Position numbers and translations under genes: made by a program
The notes under the pieces: model-generated
The model's database searches: none
What the model was told of the DNA's origin: nothing
Seen by the model: the letters and a program-made list of their open reading frames with translations, nothing else
Assembly (NCBI GenBank): GCA_902812365.1
Contig: CADDZC010000013.1
Span: forward strand, 1 to 63,315
Source of the DNA: Acidobacteriota bacterium
GTDB lineage: Bacteria > Acidobacteriota > Terriglobia > UBA7540
Direction of reading: 5' to 3'
Length of the DNA stretch: 63,315 nucleotides
Shown here: positions 53,501 to 62,420 of the stretch, in pieces
How positions within the stretch are numbered: the first letter of the stretch is position 1
Layout: each line of letters starts with the position of its first letter

Positions 53501-54676
53501 TCACAGACCGGCGAGAAGGGCGGCCAGCAGCGCCGCCCGCCGGGGTAGCTCGCGGATGACGATGTGTTCGTCGCGGGCGTGGGCCCCGTCGCCGACCCCG
53601 CCGAGGCCGTCCAGAGTCGGAATGCCGAGGGCCGCCGCCAAATTGCCGTCCGAGCCGCCGCCGGTCGAAGCCTCCTCGAGCTCCATGCCGAGAGGGCGGG
53701 CCAGCTCTTTGGCGCGCGCGAACAGTCCGGCCGCCCGCCGGTGCTCGAGGGGAGGGCGGTGGATTCCACCGTCGATTTCCAAGCGCGCTTCGGGGTGGAT
53801 CGGTTGCAGGCCTCGCATCCTGCGCTCGATCCAAACCTGGTCGGCGGGCCGCGAGATGCGGACGTCGATGCGGGCGCTGGCCCGCTCCGCCACGACGTTC
53901 GATCGCGTCCCGCCTTCCACCACGCCCACGTTCAGCGTCAGGCCCCGATCCGGCCGGGCCCAGCTTTCGATGCGGAGAATCTGGCGCGCGAGCTCGGAGA
54001 TGGCGCTCACGCCCGCGGCGGGATTGATGCCGGCGTGCGCCGCCCGGCCGTGGACGGTCAGACGAAATTCTCCCACGCCTTTGCGCGAGGTCTTCAGGGC
54101 TCCGCCGGCCGCCGCCGGCTCCAGAACCAGCACGGCGCGCGCGCGTCGCGCCTCTTGAAGAAGTTGCCGGCGAAAGGCCGCGCTCGAAGCCTCTTCGTCG
54201 GAGTTGAGGAAGATGCGGACGGAGCTGGCGGGCGATAGGCCGAGCGATCGAAGGGTGTGAATGGCCCACAACCCGATGATGATGCCCGACTTCATGTCGA
54301 GGATGCCGGGGCCGTAAGCCTTCCCGCCGCGAACGCGAAACGGCATCCGGGCCAGCGTTCCCACTTCCCAAACCGTGTCGAGGTGGCCGAGCAGCAGGAG
54401 GGGCTTTTGGGGGCGCGAGCGGCTGGACTGCCGACCCCAGAACTCGCCGACCACCGCCGCTCCGGCTGCCGGATGGCGCAGCAATCGGACCCGGCCGTGG
54501 CGGCGCCGCAACTCCGCGGCCATGAAGCGGGCCAGGCGATCGATCTGCGGGCGGCAATGGGTGGGCGATTCGATCTCCACGGCCTGCCGGAGGCCCTCGA
54601 GCATGGCGTCGAGGTGCGCTCGGCAGAAGGAGAGAAGAGATGACGGGTTCAAGAAGACCTCGCGCGATGGCGCCAT
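53501..54676 (-). CDS. M20 family metallopeptidase (carboxypeptidase G2-like)
   Basis: A 391-residue zinc hydrolase of the ArgE/DapE/CPG2 group. Metal-site motifs are LLLLGHLDTVWEVG (His, Asp), GPGILDMKSGIIIGLWA (bridging Asp), LNSDEEASS (catalytic Glu pair) and the final GDGAHARDEHI (His). The dimerisation domain starts near LTVHGRAAHAGINPAAGVSA. It probably removes C-terminal glutamate or similar acyl-amino acids; the substrate is not certain. It is divergent from the GH57 gene. Confidence 0.93.
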   Translation of the reverse strand: MAPSREVFLNPSSLLSFCRAHLDAMLEGLRQAVEIESPTHCRPQIDRLARFMAAELRRRHGRVRLLRHPAAGAAVVGEFWGRQSSRSRPQKPLLLLGHLDTVWEVGTLARMPFRVRGGKAYGPGILDMKSGIIIGLWAIHTLRSLGLSPASSVRIFLNSDEEASSAAFRRQLLQEARRARAVLVLEPAAAGGALKTSRKGVGEFRLTVHGRAAHAGINPAAGVSAISELARQILRIESWARPDRGLTLNVGVVEGGTRSNVVAERASARIDVRISRPADQVWIERRMRGLQPIHPEARLEIDGGIHRPPLEHRRAAGLFARAKELARPLGMELEEASTGGGSDGNLAAALGIPTLDGLGGVGDGAHARDEHIVIRELPRRAALLAALLAGL

Positions 54677-54713
54677 GAAATTCTCGGCTCTGCGAACCGC
54701 CCAATCATTCCTG

Positions 54714-54743
54714 CTGACACCGAAAGCTCAATCATCTTATTCT
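54714..54743 (+). promoter_or_regulatory. Putative promoter of the GH57 gene
   Basis: CTGACA (54714-54719), an 18-base spacer, and TATTCT (54738-54743) in a locally AT-rich stretch between the divergent M20 and GH57 genes. The predicted leader is about 60 bases. Confidence 0.45.
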
Positions 54744-54808
54744 AAGAAGTTAAAGAACACCGACTCATCCCTGGAGAATCCCGTCGGATCTCCTGACAGC
54801 AGGCACCC

Positions 54809-56986
54809 TTGAGCCACGTAACCTTCGCCATGCTGGTCCACTCCCATCAACCGGTGGGGAACTTCGCGCCCGTGTTCGAAGAAGCCTACCAGAAATCGTA
54901 TCACCCCTTTTTGAGCGCTCTCAGCCACCACCCGCGGATTCGCGCGAGCCTCCACTATTCTGGCATTTTGCTCGAGTGGCTGGAGGCCCACCATCCCGAG
55001 TTCTTCCGCTTGCTGCGGCAACTGATCGAGCGGGAGCAGGTTGAGCTGCTGGGAGGTGGTTTTTACGAGCCGATCTTGCCCGCCATTCCCGACGCCGACA
55101 AGGTGGCGCAGGTTCGAAGACTCTCCGCCTATCTTCGAGACAAGTTCGGGCTGACACCGCGGGGCGCATGGGTGGCCGAGCGCGTCTGGGAGCCCGGGCT
55201 GGCCCGGCCGCTGGCCGAAGCCGGCGTCGAATACGTCACGCTGGATGACACTCACTTCCTCGCCGCCGGCCTCGAACCGGCCGAGCTCCAGGGTTACTAC
55301 CTGACCGAGGAGGTGGGATATCCCCTGCGGCTGATTCCGGCCCTCAAGTCCCTCCGCTACACGATCCCGTTCCGCGAGCCGCTGGAGACAATGCGGATTC
55401 TCGAGCAGGGCCGCGCCCCCGGCCGTTTCGGGCCGCAGCCTGCCCTGTTCGTGTTCAGCGACGACTGCGAGAAGTTTGGCGTGTGGCCCGGCACGTTCGA
55501 GCACTGCTACCGCCATTTCTGGCTGGAGCGCTTTCTGCATGCCATCGAGAGCGCCGGAGAATGGCTGCGGACGGCAACGCTGGCCGACTGCGTTGCCGGC
55601 TCGCCGCCTTGGGGCCGCGTCTACCTTCCCACCGCCGCCTACCCCGAGATGATGGAGTGGGCTTTGCCCGAGGGAGCCTCGCGGGAATTCAGGTCCTGCC
55701 GGGAAGAAACCGAGCGGCTGGCGGGCGGCGATCGTTGCCGGCGCTTCTTGACCGGCGGGCTGTGGCGGAATTTCCTGCGCAAGTATCCGGAGTCGAATCA
55801 AATCCACAAGCTGATGTTGCGGATCAGCCGGCGATGGCAGGCCCTCCATGACGCGGGCGGGAGCCCGGAGCGATCCCAAGGGCTGAGCGAGGCGCACCGT
55901 CATCTGCTGGCCGGGCAATGCAACGACGCTTACTGGCACGGAGCCTTTGGCGGCCTTTACGCTCCGCACCTTCGCAGCGGCATCCTGCGCGAACTCATCC
56001 GCGCCGAGGCGATTCTTGACCGCCTGGAGCCCGATGACGACCGCCTGCGGATCGAATCGACGGATTTTGATCTCGACGGCAGCGCCGAGCTGCTCGTCGA
56101 CCACCCCGCGTTCGGCCTGGTGATCAAGCCCTCCGACGGGGCCACCGTCTCCAGTCTTCGCTTCAAGCCGGCCGATGCGGAGTTGATCAACAGCCTCAGG
56201 CGGCGCCCCGAGGTGTACCACGACCGGGTGCGCCAGCAGGCCGGCGGAGCCGGCGCAGAGGCCGGCCACCCCCCGGCTTCCATCCACGAGCGCGTCGCCA
56301 GCAAAGAAGCGAATCTGGCCGCCTATCTCGCCTACGATCGCTATGCGCGCCACGCGCTGCGCACCTACGTCTTTCCGGCAACCAGAACTTGGGAGGATTT
56401 TGCCGGCTTGAACCTGGAGGAATCCGACCAGCTGGCAGGCGGAGCGTGGAGCCTGGCTTCTCAGGCACCCCCGGCCGTCTTCGAGTTCCGCCGTGAAGCT
56501 CGAACCAGCGTTGACGGCCGCGCCGTCCGGCTGGAGGCGATCAAGCGCGTGAGTACGCAGGCGGTGGGAGAAGAGTGGGAAGTGGCCTGCCGGTTGTCGG
56601 TCACCGCCGAGGCTCCCCCCGGCCCGCTCGCCCTCGGTCTCGAGTTGGTTTTCAATCTGCTCGCTCCCGACGCCGCCGACCGCTACTATCGCCTCCTGGC
56701 CGATGGGGGCGAGGTGCGGCGGCCGCTCGGGTTTCAGGGCGAGCTGGGCAGCGCCTCCCACCTGTTCATCGTCGATGGCTGGCAGCACGTGGAAATCGAG
56801 CTTGAAGCCGAGCCGGGGGCCGCCTGGTGGATGGCGCCCATTTACACCGTCTCGCAATCGGAGGCTGGCTTCGAGCGCGTGTATCAAGGCTCGGCCATTC
56901 TCGCCGTCTGGAAGGCGCCGGCCGGCTCGGACGGCGTTCTGCGGGCGGCCCTGCGGGCCCGCATTCGCCAGCCGGAAAAACCGTGA
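54809..56986 (+). CDS. GH57 family glucanotransferase / alpha-amylase with DUF1925-DUF1926 domains
   Basis: A 725-residue cytoplasmic glycoside hydrolase. The GH57 barrel starts with HSHQPVGNF, has the nucleophile Glu124 in WVAERVWEPG, and a candidate acid/base Asp (D218 or D219) in FSDDCEKFGVW. The helical DUF1925 region (QCNDAYWHGAFGGLYAPHLR) and the beta DUF1926 domain (about 400-725) follow, as in GH57 4-alpha-glucanotransferases and amylases. A TTG start at 54809 gives the proper N-terminus; an ATG at 54830 would cut into the barrel. It would act on alpha-glucans, like the GH133 enzyme 38 kb away. Confidence 0.93.
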   Translation: MSHVTFAMLVHSHQPVGNFAPVFEEAYQKSYHPFLSALSHHPRIRASLHYSGILLEWLEAHHPEFFRLLRQLIEREQVELLGGGFYEPILPAIPDADKVAQVRRLSAYLRDKFGLTPRGAWVAERVWEPGLARPLAEAGVEYVTLDDTHFLAAGLEPAELQGYYLTEEVGYPLRLIPALKSLRYTIPFREPLETMRILEQGRAPGRFGPQPALFVFSDDCEKFGVWPGTFEHCYRHFWLERFLHAIESAGEWLRTATLADCVAGSPPWGRVYLPTAAYPEMMEWALPEGASREFRSCREETERLAGGDRCRRFLTGGLWRNFLRKYPESNQIHKLMLRISRRWQALHDAGGSPERSQGLSEAHRHLLAGQCNDAYWHGAFGGLYAPHLRSGILRELIRAEAILDRLEPDDDRLRIESTDFDLDGSAELLVDHPAFGLVIKPSDGATVSSLRFKPADAELINSLRRRPEVYHDRVRQQAGGAGAEAGHPPASIHERVASKEANLAAYLAYDRYARHALRTYVFPATRTWEDFAGLNLEESDQLAGGAWSLASQAPPAVFEFRREARTSVDGRAVRLEAIKRVSTQAVGEEWEVACRLSVTAEAPPGPLALGLELVFNLLAPDAADRYYRLLADGGEVRRPLGFQGELGSASHLFIVDGWQHVEIELEAEPGAAWWMAPIYTVSQSEAGFERVYQGSAILAVWKAPAGSDGVLRAALRARIRQPEKP

Positions 56987-57059
56987 GCGCCGGAAGTTGA
57001 ATTCGGCGGAGCGGTCTGCTATGGTGGGGGGGAGAAGGCCAAAGGAGCGGAGGGGCAAT

Positions 57060-57233
57060 ATGGCCGTCAGCCAGGAATTGCTAGACATTCTGGTTTGCCC
57101 GTTGTGCAAGGCTCCCGTCAAGCTCACGCCGGACGGCGAAGGGTTGAAGTGTGTTCAGTGCCGGCGCGTCTACCCGATCCGGGATGACATTCCCGTGATG
57201 CTGGTGGATGAAGCCCGGGTTGAAGGCGAATAG
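57060..57233 (+). CDS. Trm112-family zinc protein
   Basis: A 57-residue protein of the Trm112/YcaR family. Four Cys for zinc are present: C13 and C16 (CPLC), C31 and C34 (CVQC), with LLDILVCPLCK and RRVYPIRDDIPVMLVDEA matching the family closely. Eukaryotic Trm112 activates methyltransferases; the bacterial role is not settled. A GGAGGGG site precedes the ATG. It lies between the GH57 gene and the GT9 gene. Confidence 0.93.
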   Translation: MAVSQELLDILVCPLCKAPVKLTPDGEGLKCVQCRRVYPIRDDIPVMLVDEARVEGE

Positions 57234-57263
57234 GGCCATGGCCGCCTCCCTCCACGGGAACCG

Positions 57264-58361
57264 ATGACTCCGGGTTCTCTCCTTCCCGGCCTCCCCGCCG
57301 GCTCGCGCATTCTGATCATTCGCCTGCGATCCGTCGGCGACATCGTCCTGCTCACCCCGGCCCTGCAATTGCTAAAGTGCTGGAGGCGCGACCTCGAAGT
57401 CTCCGTGCTACTGGAACGGCGCTTCTATGGATTGCTCGACCATCACCCCGACGCCGACGAGATTCTCTATCTGGGCGACGCCGACGGACGACGGACGGCG
57501 CGGTCGCAGATCGACGCCGTCAGACGGTTGCGCCGCCGCCGATTCTCGCTCTGCCTCAATCTTCACGGCGGCCCCACCAGCGCCTTTTTGGCGCGCTCGA
57601 GCGGCGCGCAGTGGACGGTGGGCTTTCATCACTTTCGCCACCGCCGCCTCTACGATTTCCTGATTCCCGACGCGCGGACGATCCTCCACCAATCGGTGCT
57701 TCATACCGCGGAACACCAAGCCAGTGCGCTGTTCGCGCTGGGCTTGCCGCGCCGCGCCGTCCCCGCCGCCCGACTGTTCCCGAGCGCGGCCGAACTGGAT
57801 TGGTGGCAGACCGAACGCGCCCGGCTCAACCTCGGCCCCACCCAGGCTTACGCTCTCATCCATCCCACCGCTCTTTACCCCACCAAGCAATGGGCAGCCG
57901 AAAACTTCGCGGAAGTTGGCCGGTTCCTCGAAGGCGCGGCCATCGCGCCCGTCTACGGCTCGGGCCCGGGCGAATCGGCGGCGCTGGATTCCGTGGCCCG
58001 CGCGGCCAAAACCAGCGTGCGGCGGCTGGAAGGCGCCAGCCTGGGCCAGTACGCCGCCGCGATCGCCGGCGCCCGGCTCTTCCTCGGCAATGACAGCGGC
58101 CCCGCCCACATGGCGGCGGCGCTCGGACGCCCCCTCGTCGTCGTCTTCGGATCCTCGAGCTCGGCCATCTGGGGACCGTGGCCCCGCCACACCGTCGGGC
58201 GCACGGCCGAGGTCGTCCAGAACCCCTATCCTTGCAACCCCTGCCCGGGAGACCACTGCTATTGCTTTGCGCAACCGGAGTGCATACGGTCAGTCGGCGT
58301 GGATCAGGTTCGTCGCGCCGTCGAGCGGGTGCTCGCGCGAACCGCCGCCTCGGGAGCCTAG
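57264..58361 (+). CDS. Glycosyltransferase family 9 (heptosyltransferase-like)
   Basis: A 365-residue GT-B enzyme of the ADP-heptose:LPS heptosyltransferase family. The N-terminal ILIIRLRSVGDIVLLTPAL is diagnostic, and the C-terminal donor-binding half has YALIHPTALYPTKQWAAEN, FLGNDSGPAHMAAALGRPLV and VVFGSSSSAIWGPW. It ends with NPYPCNPCPGDHCYCFAQPE, a Cys-rich segment seen in several GT9 proteins. A role in the lipopolysaccharide core is likely, so the organism would be diderm. It overlaps nothing and follows the Trm112-like gene by 30 bases. Confidence 0.93.
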   Translation: MTPGSLLPGLPAGSRILIIRLRSVGDIVLLTPALQLLKCWRRDLEVSVLLERRFYGLLDHHPDADEILYLGDADGRRTARSQIDAVRRLRRRRFSLCLNLHGGPTSAFLARSSGAQWTVGFHHFRHRRLYDFLIPDARTILHQSVLHTAEHQASALFALGLPRRAVPAARLFPSAAELDWWQTERARLNLGPTQAYALIHPTALYPTKQWAAENFAEVGRFLEGAAIAPVYGSGPGESAALDSVARAAKTSVRRLEGASLGQYAAAIAGARLFLGNDSGPAHMAAALGRPLVVVFGSSSSAIWGPWPRHTVGRTAEVVQNPYPCNPCPGDHCYCFAQPECIRSVGVDQVRRAVERVLARTAASGA

Positions 58362-58392
58362 CCGGCTTGCCGCCATCGCCGGCCGTCGAGCC

Positions 58393-58797
58393 TCAGTAGG
58401 GCGAATACGCCAGCCCTTTCGTCTTGCGATCCACCAGCAATTTCAGCGGGGGATCGACGCCGTTGATCCGCACGGTCACGACCACCGTTTCGGAGCCCTT
58501 GGACTCGGCACCCAGAATTTTGAAGCTCCGAATCTTTCCGTAATCGCCCTTCTCTCCCCATCCCGCCAGGAAATCGTCGAAGCTGTACGAGGAGCTCGGC
58601 TGCCACAGCCGATAGGCCTGCTGATAGTCTCCCTGCTCGAGAGTGGTCAGAAACCTCGTCACCGCCCGCTCTTCCGGATAATCCCACAGCGCGTACGCCA
58701 CGAGGGTGCCGACGACGGCCAGAATCAGAATCAAAATGGGAAGGTATTTCCGCAAGCCTGTCCGGGGCGGCGGAGCTTTCGCGTCGAGAAGCGTCAT
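58393..58797 (-). CDS. Small membrane-anchored protein of unknown function
   Basis: A 134-residue protein with an N-terminal membrane helix (about 19-39, YLPILILILAVVGTLVAYAL) and a soluble alpha+beta domain (RAVTRFLTTLEQGDYQQAYRLW, DPPLKLLVDRKTKGLAYSPY). The fold pattern resembles small NTF2/DUF4878-type lumenal domains, but I cannot assign a family. A TAGAAT box ends 6 bases before the ATG, and there is no ribosome binding site. It is convergent with the GT9 gene. Confidence 0.75.
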   Translation of the reverse strand: MTLLDAKAPPPRTGLRKYLPILILILAVVGTLVAYALWDYPEERAVTRFLTTLEQGDYQQAYRLWQPSSSYSFDDFLAGWGEKGDYGKIRSFKILGAESKGSETVVVTVRINGVDPPLKLLVDRKTKGLAYSPY

Positions 58798-58803
58798 AAC
58801 GGC

Positions 58804-58809
58804 ATTCTA
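58804..58809 (-). promoter_or_regulatory. Possible -10 box, leaderless geometry
   Basis: TAGAAT on the minus strand ends 6 bases before the ATG at 58797. There is no clear -35 and no ribosome binding site. Confidence 0.3.
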
Positions 58810-58885
58810 CACCGTTCGAGGCCGCATTCGGCTCCTCCCCCGCACTCCGCCCGGCGCCCTTGAGCCGGCCCAGCCGTTCCCGGCT

Positions 58886-59998
58886 TCACAGCGTCCGCCG
58901 GAACAGCAGCGTGGCCGCCACCATCATCACGGCGGCGAACACCACCAGGTAGGCGAGGTCACCCGCAACGGCCACGAATCCCGTGTTCTTCAGCAGCAAA
59001 CTCTTGCAGGCGTGGACGGAGTAACTGAACGGGTCGACGGTGGCAATGGCGCGCATCCAGGCGGGAAAGGCCTGGGGAGGGTAGACGGCCCCGCTCGGGA
59101 AAAACAGCAGGGTGTTGAGCACTCCGAAGGTGGCGCGCGGCACCAGCGGATCGCTCACCCGCACCATGAACAGGAACATCATGCAGACCAGGGCCAGCGC
59201 CGTGGCCACAATCGTGACGAACATGTGAACCAGGCGCGCCGGGTTGAACGGGTCGGGAATGCCGGCGATCACCGAACCGACGGTCATCAGCACCAGGCCG
59301 GCCAGGATCGCCTTGATGGTGCCGGAAAGATTGAAGCCCATGATGAGCTCGAGCTTGGTGATGGGCGTGACGAGATACCCTTCGTGGAGGCCGCGCGCCT
59401 TGTCGTCAATAAAGATAATCCCTCCTCCGATCATCACCATCACAAAGATCGACAGAACAATGGAGCCCGGCAGCAGGTACTGGATGTAGGGAACGTAAGG
59501 ATAGACCTCCACAATATTGAGCGTAACCTGGCTGGCCAGGCGAGGGGCGGGGTCAGGCTGATGATAAGCGCTGACCAGACTCGACAAGGTCCCCTCGAGG
59601 GTCGAAGCGATGAAGTTATCCGTGTTGTCTTCGATCAAGGCCACCTGGGGCGCGGTGCCCCGCAGATCGGCGCGGGAAAAGTTCGGAGGGATGTTGAGGA
59701 CGCCGTTCACACGGCCGTTGCGAAGGTCGGTGAGCGCCCCCTGGAGATCGGAGTCATGGATCGCCACGAAGGTGCGGGCGTTGGCCGTGACGGCGCCGAG
59801 CAGTTCCCGCAGCCGGACGGCGGGCACGCCGCCGTCCTGATCGACGACGGCGATCTTCAGATTCTTCAGCTTGCCGCCGAACGCGTAGCCGAGCACGACC
59901 AGCTGCACGATGGGAAACACCATCGAGACAATGATCAGCGTCGGACTGCGCCGAAACCGGCGGAGATCGCGTTCAATGAGGGCCCACGTCCTGTGCAT
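58886..59998 (-). CDS. ABC-2 type transporter permease
   Basis: A 370-residue membrane subunit of an ABC exporter. The layout is one N-terminal helix (LIIVSMVFPIVQLVVLGYAF), a large periplasmic loop (about 50-175), and five more helices, with the ABC-2 motif region LLFFPSGAVYPPQAFPAWM near the end. It lies 25 bases downstream of the ATPase gene. Only one permease gene is present, so it probably acts as a homodimer. Confidence 0.92.
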   Translation of the reverse strand: MHRTWALIERDLRRFRRSPTLIIVSMVFPIVQLVVLGYAFGGKLKNLKIAVVDQDGGVPAVRLRELLGAVTANARTFVAIHDSDLQGALTDLRNGRVNGVLNIPPNFSRADLRGTAPQVALIEDNTDNFIASTLEGTLSSLVSAYHQPDPAPRLASQVTLNIVEVYPYVPYIQYLLPGSIVLSIFVMVMIGGGIIFIDDKARGLHEGYLVTPITKLELIMGFNLSGTIKAILAGLVLMTVGSVIAGIPDPFNPARLVHMFVTIVATALALVCMMFLFMVRVSDPLVPRATFGVLNTLLFFPSGAVYPPQAFPAWMRAIATVDPFSYSVHACKSLLLKNTGFVAVAGDLAYLVVFAAVMMVAATLLFRRTL

Positions 59999-60023
59999 AG
60001 AATCCGCTCACTGGCCCGCCCCT

Positions 60024-61010
60024 TTACGGGCGCTGGTACATGAAGCTGGTATCGTATTTCGCCTCCTGCAGGGTGTCGCGCAACTGGCGGCCCGTGTAGT
60101 GCATGAACACGTCATCGAGCGTAGTGCTCTGCACGGAAAGCGACCTGATGGTGAGCCGCGCCCTCCGCGCCGCCTCGACCAGAGCGATCGTCGTCTCGGG
60201 GCCGTTCGTCGAGGCGATCCGAAAGACGTGATCCTGGGCCGTGACCCGCTCGACACCCGGCAAGCCCCGCAGCGTTTCGAGCCAGTTCTCCGGGGCGGCG
60301 GGAAAGCTGACCTCGAGGATGTTGTTGCCGGGAATCGAGGCCTTGAGCTTGAGGGGAGAATCGAGGGCCACGAGCTTGCCGTGATCCACAATGGCGATGC
60401 GGTCGCAGAGCTTGTCGGCTTCGTCCATGTAGTGGGTGGTCAGCAGAATGGTCAGGTCGCGCTCCTGCTTCAGCCGGGCGAGCATTTCCCACACCGCGAC
60501 CCGCGACACCGGATCCAGCCCCGTCGTCGGTTCGTCGAGAAAGAAGATTTTCGGCTCATGGACGAGACCGCGGGCGATCTCGAGCCGCCGCCGCATGCCG
60601 CCCGAGAGATTTTTCACCGGCTTGGTCGCCCACGGTGACAGCTCGACGGCGGCCAGCAGCTCGCGAATGGCGCGCTGGCGCCGCTCGCGGGGGACTCCGT
60701 AGAGTTTGGCGAAAATCAGCAGGTTCTCCTCGAGGCTGAGGTCAAGATCGCTGGTCATGGCCTGGGGAATCACGCCAATGCACTTGCGCACGGCGTCGGG
60801 ATTTTTGACGACGTCAAACCCGTTCACGCGCGCCGTGCCCGAGGTGGGCGGGATGAGCGTTGTCAGCATGCGGATCAGGGTGGATTTACCGGCCCCGTTC
60901 GGGCCGAGCAGCCCGAAAATCTCGCCGTGCTCCACACTGAAGCTGATGCCGTCGACGGCCGTGAAGGCGCCGAAGCGTTTCGTGATGTGATCGACTTCGA
61001 TGGCCCCCAT
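60024..61010 (-). CDS. ABC transporter ATP-binding protein
   Basis: A 328-residue ATPase. Walker A is GPNGAGKST (about 36-44), signature NLSGGMRRRLEIARGL, Walker B IFFLDEPTTGLDP and switch His in LLTTHYMDEADKL. A C-terminal extension of about 90 residues (DUF4162-like) follows, as in drug-resistance (DrrA-type) ATPases. It drives the permease encoded next to it. Confidence 0.95.
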   Translation of the reverse strand: MGAIEVDHITKRFGAFTAVDGISFSVEHGEIFGLLGPNGAGKSTLIRMLTTLIPPTSGTARVNGFDVVKNPDAVRKCIGVIPQAMTSDLDLSLEENLLIFAKLYGVPRERRQRAIRELLAAVELSPWATKPVKNLSGGMRRRLEIARGLVHEPKIFFLDEPTTGLDPVSRVAVWEMLARLKQERDLTILLTTHYMDEADKLCDRIAIVDHGKLVALDSPLKLKASIPGNNILEVSFPAAPENWLETLRGLPGVERVTAQDHVFRIASTNGPETTIALVEAARRARLTIRSLSVQSTTLDDVFMHYTGRQLRDTLQEAKYDTSFMYQRP

Positions 61011-61056
61011 ATCCGAGCCTCGGGCGATCGCCGTGGCCGCCCGGCAACGGAACGGC

Positions 61057-62103
61057 TCACGGCCCGGCGATCGGCAGCGTCACATAAGCGGTCATGCCGA
61101 CGGCCAGGGCGCGGTCGCGGTTGTCGCACCGCAAGCGCACTTCAAAGGTCTTGATGTCGCGCTTGGCGCGGCTCACGTCGCGCTGGGTGGCGAAGCCCGC
61201 GTCCACGCCGCGATAGAACACGGTGCCCGTCTTCACGGCTCCGGAGGGCAGCCGCACGGGCAGCCGCTCGCCCAGCCGGATCTGGTCGATATACGTCTCC
61301 GGCACGTCGATCCGCACCCAGAGGTTGTCGGGATTGATCAGCGTCACGATGGGCTGCGCCGGGTTCACCACTTCCCCCGCCAGCGCCGCCCGCACGTCGA
61401 CGATGCCGTCGATCGGCGACCGGATCTCCGTATAGCCCAGGCGGACGCCGGCCTTCTGCCGCTCGGCCGCCGCCGCCGCCCATTGCTGCCGGCCAGCCGC
61501 TACCGCCGCCGCCCGCGCCGCCACCTGCTGGGCGTTTGACTCGGCCAGAGCCACCGCCGCCTTCGCCGCCTGGACCTGCTTTTCGAGTGCCGTCACCCGG
61601 GCCTGAGCGGCTGCGAACGTGGTGCGCGACTGGTCGTACGCCTGGGCCGAAACGACGCCCTGGCCGTAGAGGCCCTCCGTGCGCTGGAAGTCGAGCCGGG
61701 CGTTCTCCAAGGTCGCCTGCGCCTCGGCGACCTGCGCTTCCACGGCCGCCAAGTTGGCCTCCGCCTGCCGAACCTCCTCGCGGGTTTGCGCTTCCTGGTA
61801 TTTCAGTTCCGCCTCCGCCTGGCGCACGGTCGCCGCCGAGCTGGCGGCCGTATGGGCGTAAAACGACAAGTCGGCGCGATACTCCTGCGGCTGGAGCACC
61901 GCCAGCAGCTCGCCGCGCTTCACCGGGTCGCCTTCGCGCACCCACAGCTGGCTGAGCCGCCCTTGAATCTCCGCGCTCACCACGACGTCGTCGGTGGTGA
62001 CGATGCCGGTGATGACCAAGTCCGGGGAGCGGCGCGTGGTCGCGTAGTAAACACCGCCGAGCACGGCGAGAACCCCCGTCAGAACCAGAAGCCGGCGCTT
62101 CAT
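61057..62103 (-). CDS. HlyD-family membrane fusion protein
   Basis: A 348-residue periplasmic adaptor. The N-terminal anchor (LLVLTGVLAVLGGVYYA) is followed by a biotinyl-lipoyl half (VSAEIQGRLSQLWVREGD), a long alpha-helical coiled coil rich in Ala/Gln/Glu (about 85-210), the second lipoyl half (GYTEIRSPIDGIVD) and a beta barrel. It would link the ABC permease to an outer-membrane channel, which is not encoded here. The gene set HlyD-ATPase-permease resembles YbhG-YbhF-YbhSR. Confidence 0.94.
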   Translation of the reverse strand: MKRRLLVLTGVLAVLGGVYYATTRRSPDLVITGIVTTDDVVVSAEIQGRLSQLWVREGDPVKRGELLAVLQPQEYRADLSFYAHTAASSAATVRQAEAELKYQEAQTREEVRQAEANLAAVEAQVAEAQATLENARLDFQRTEGLYGQGVVSAQAYDQSRTTFAAAQARVTALEKQVQAAKAAVALAESNAQQVAARAAAVAAGRQQWAAAAAERQKAGVRLGYTEIRSPIDGIVDVRAALAGEVVNPAQPIVTLINPDNLWVRIDVPETYIDQIRLGERLPVRLPSGAVKTGTVFYRGVDAGFATQRDVSRAKRDIKTFEVRLRCDNRDRALAVGMTAYVTLPIAGP

Positions 62104-62309
62104 GCGGCGCGTGCCTCCCAGGGCCGAAACCGGGCGAGGGCCGCCGCGCGCCGGCGGTTGAGCGCGCCAACCGCCGGGAGCAAGCGAAACCCAGCTCTTT
62201 CAAGCCACGACTTCATGCTATCACAGCCCGCGGAGCGGCCGGCGATCCGGCGGTCGCGCAGCGGCAGAGCCGGGGAGCGGCGGCCAAGTCCCCATCGCCC
62301 GACGGGGCA

Positions 62310-62341
62310 ATAGTACTGTATTGTTTAATACTATAATAGTA
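62310..62341. promoter_or_regulatory. Palindromic AT-rich element, candidate operator
   Basis: ATAGTA (62310-62315), 13 bases, TACTAT (62329-62334), one base, ATAGTA (62336-62341). The right pair forms a perfect 13-bp palindrome, TACTATAATAGTA. The element overlaps the -10 region of the promoter called for the exporter operon, as operators of TetR-like repressors often do. No regulator gene lies in the window. Confidence 0.4.
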
Positions 62342-62356
62342 TATAGACCTTGTCAG
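62328..62356 (-). promoter_or_regulatory. Putative promoter of the HlyD-ABC exporter operon
   Basis: On the minus strand CTGACA (62356-62351), a 17-base spacer and TAGTAT (62333-62328). It faces the HlyD gene 225 bases away and lies just past the end of the sugar isomerase gene. Confidence 0.45.
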
Positions 62357-62420
62357 GAAAAAACGAAAGGGCCCGCCTTCCGCCGGGCGACGGGAGCGGG
62401 AAGCGCGGGAAATCCCAACT

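Larger units (their letters stand above)
62104..62420. other. 317-bp region upstream of the exporter operon, with AT-rich island
   Basis: No gene is seen. The left 200 bases are ordinary GC-rich sequence. Bases 62308-62352 form a sharp AT-rich island containing palindromes and a promoter-like pair facing the HlyD gene. Its predicted transcript would have a leader of about 220 bases. Confidence 0.55.

Noticed and set aside
54737-57127. 796-codon minus-strand frame opposite GH57
   Set aside because: Antisense shadow; the plus-strand gene has all GH57 catalytic motifs.
62332-62337. Perfect plus-strand TATAAT
   Set aside because: No -35 at a proper distance and no plus-strand gene downstream; it is part of the palindrome.
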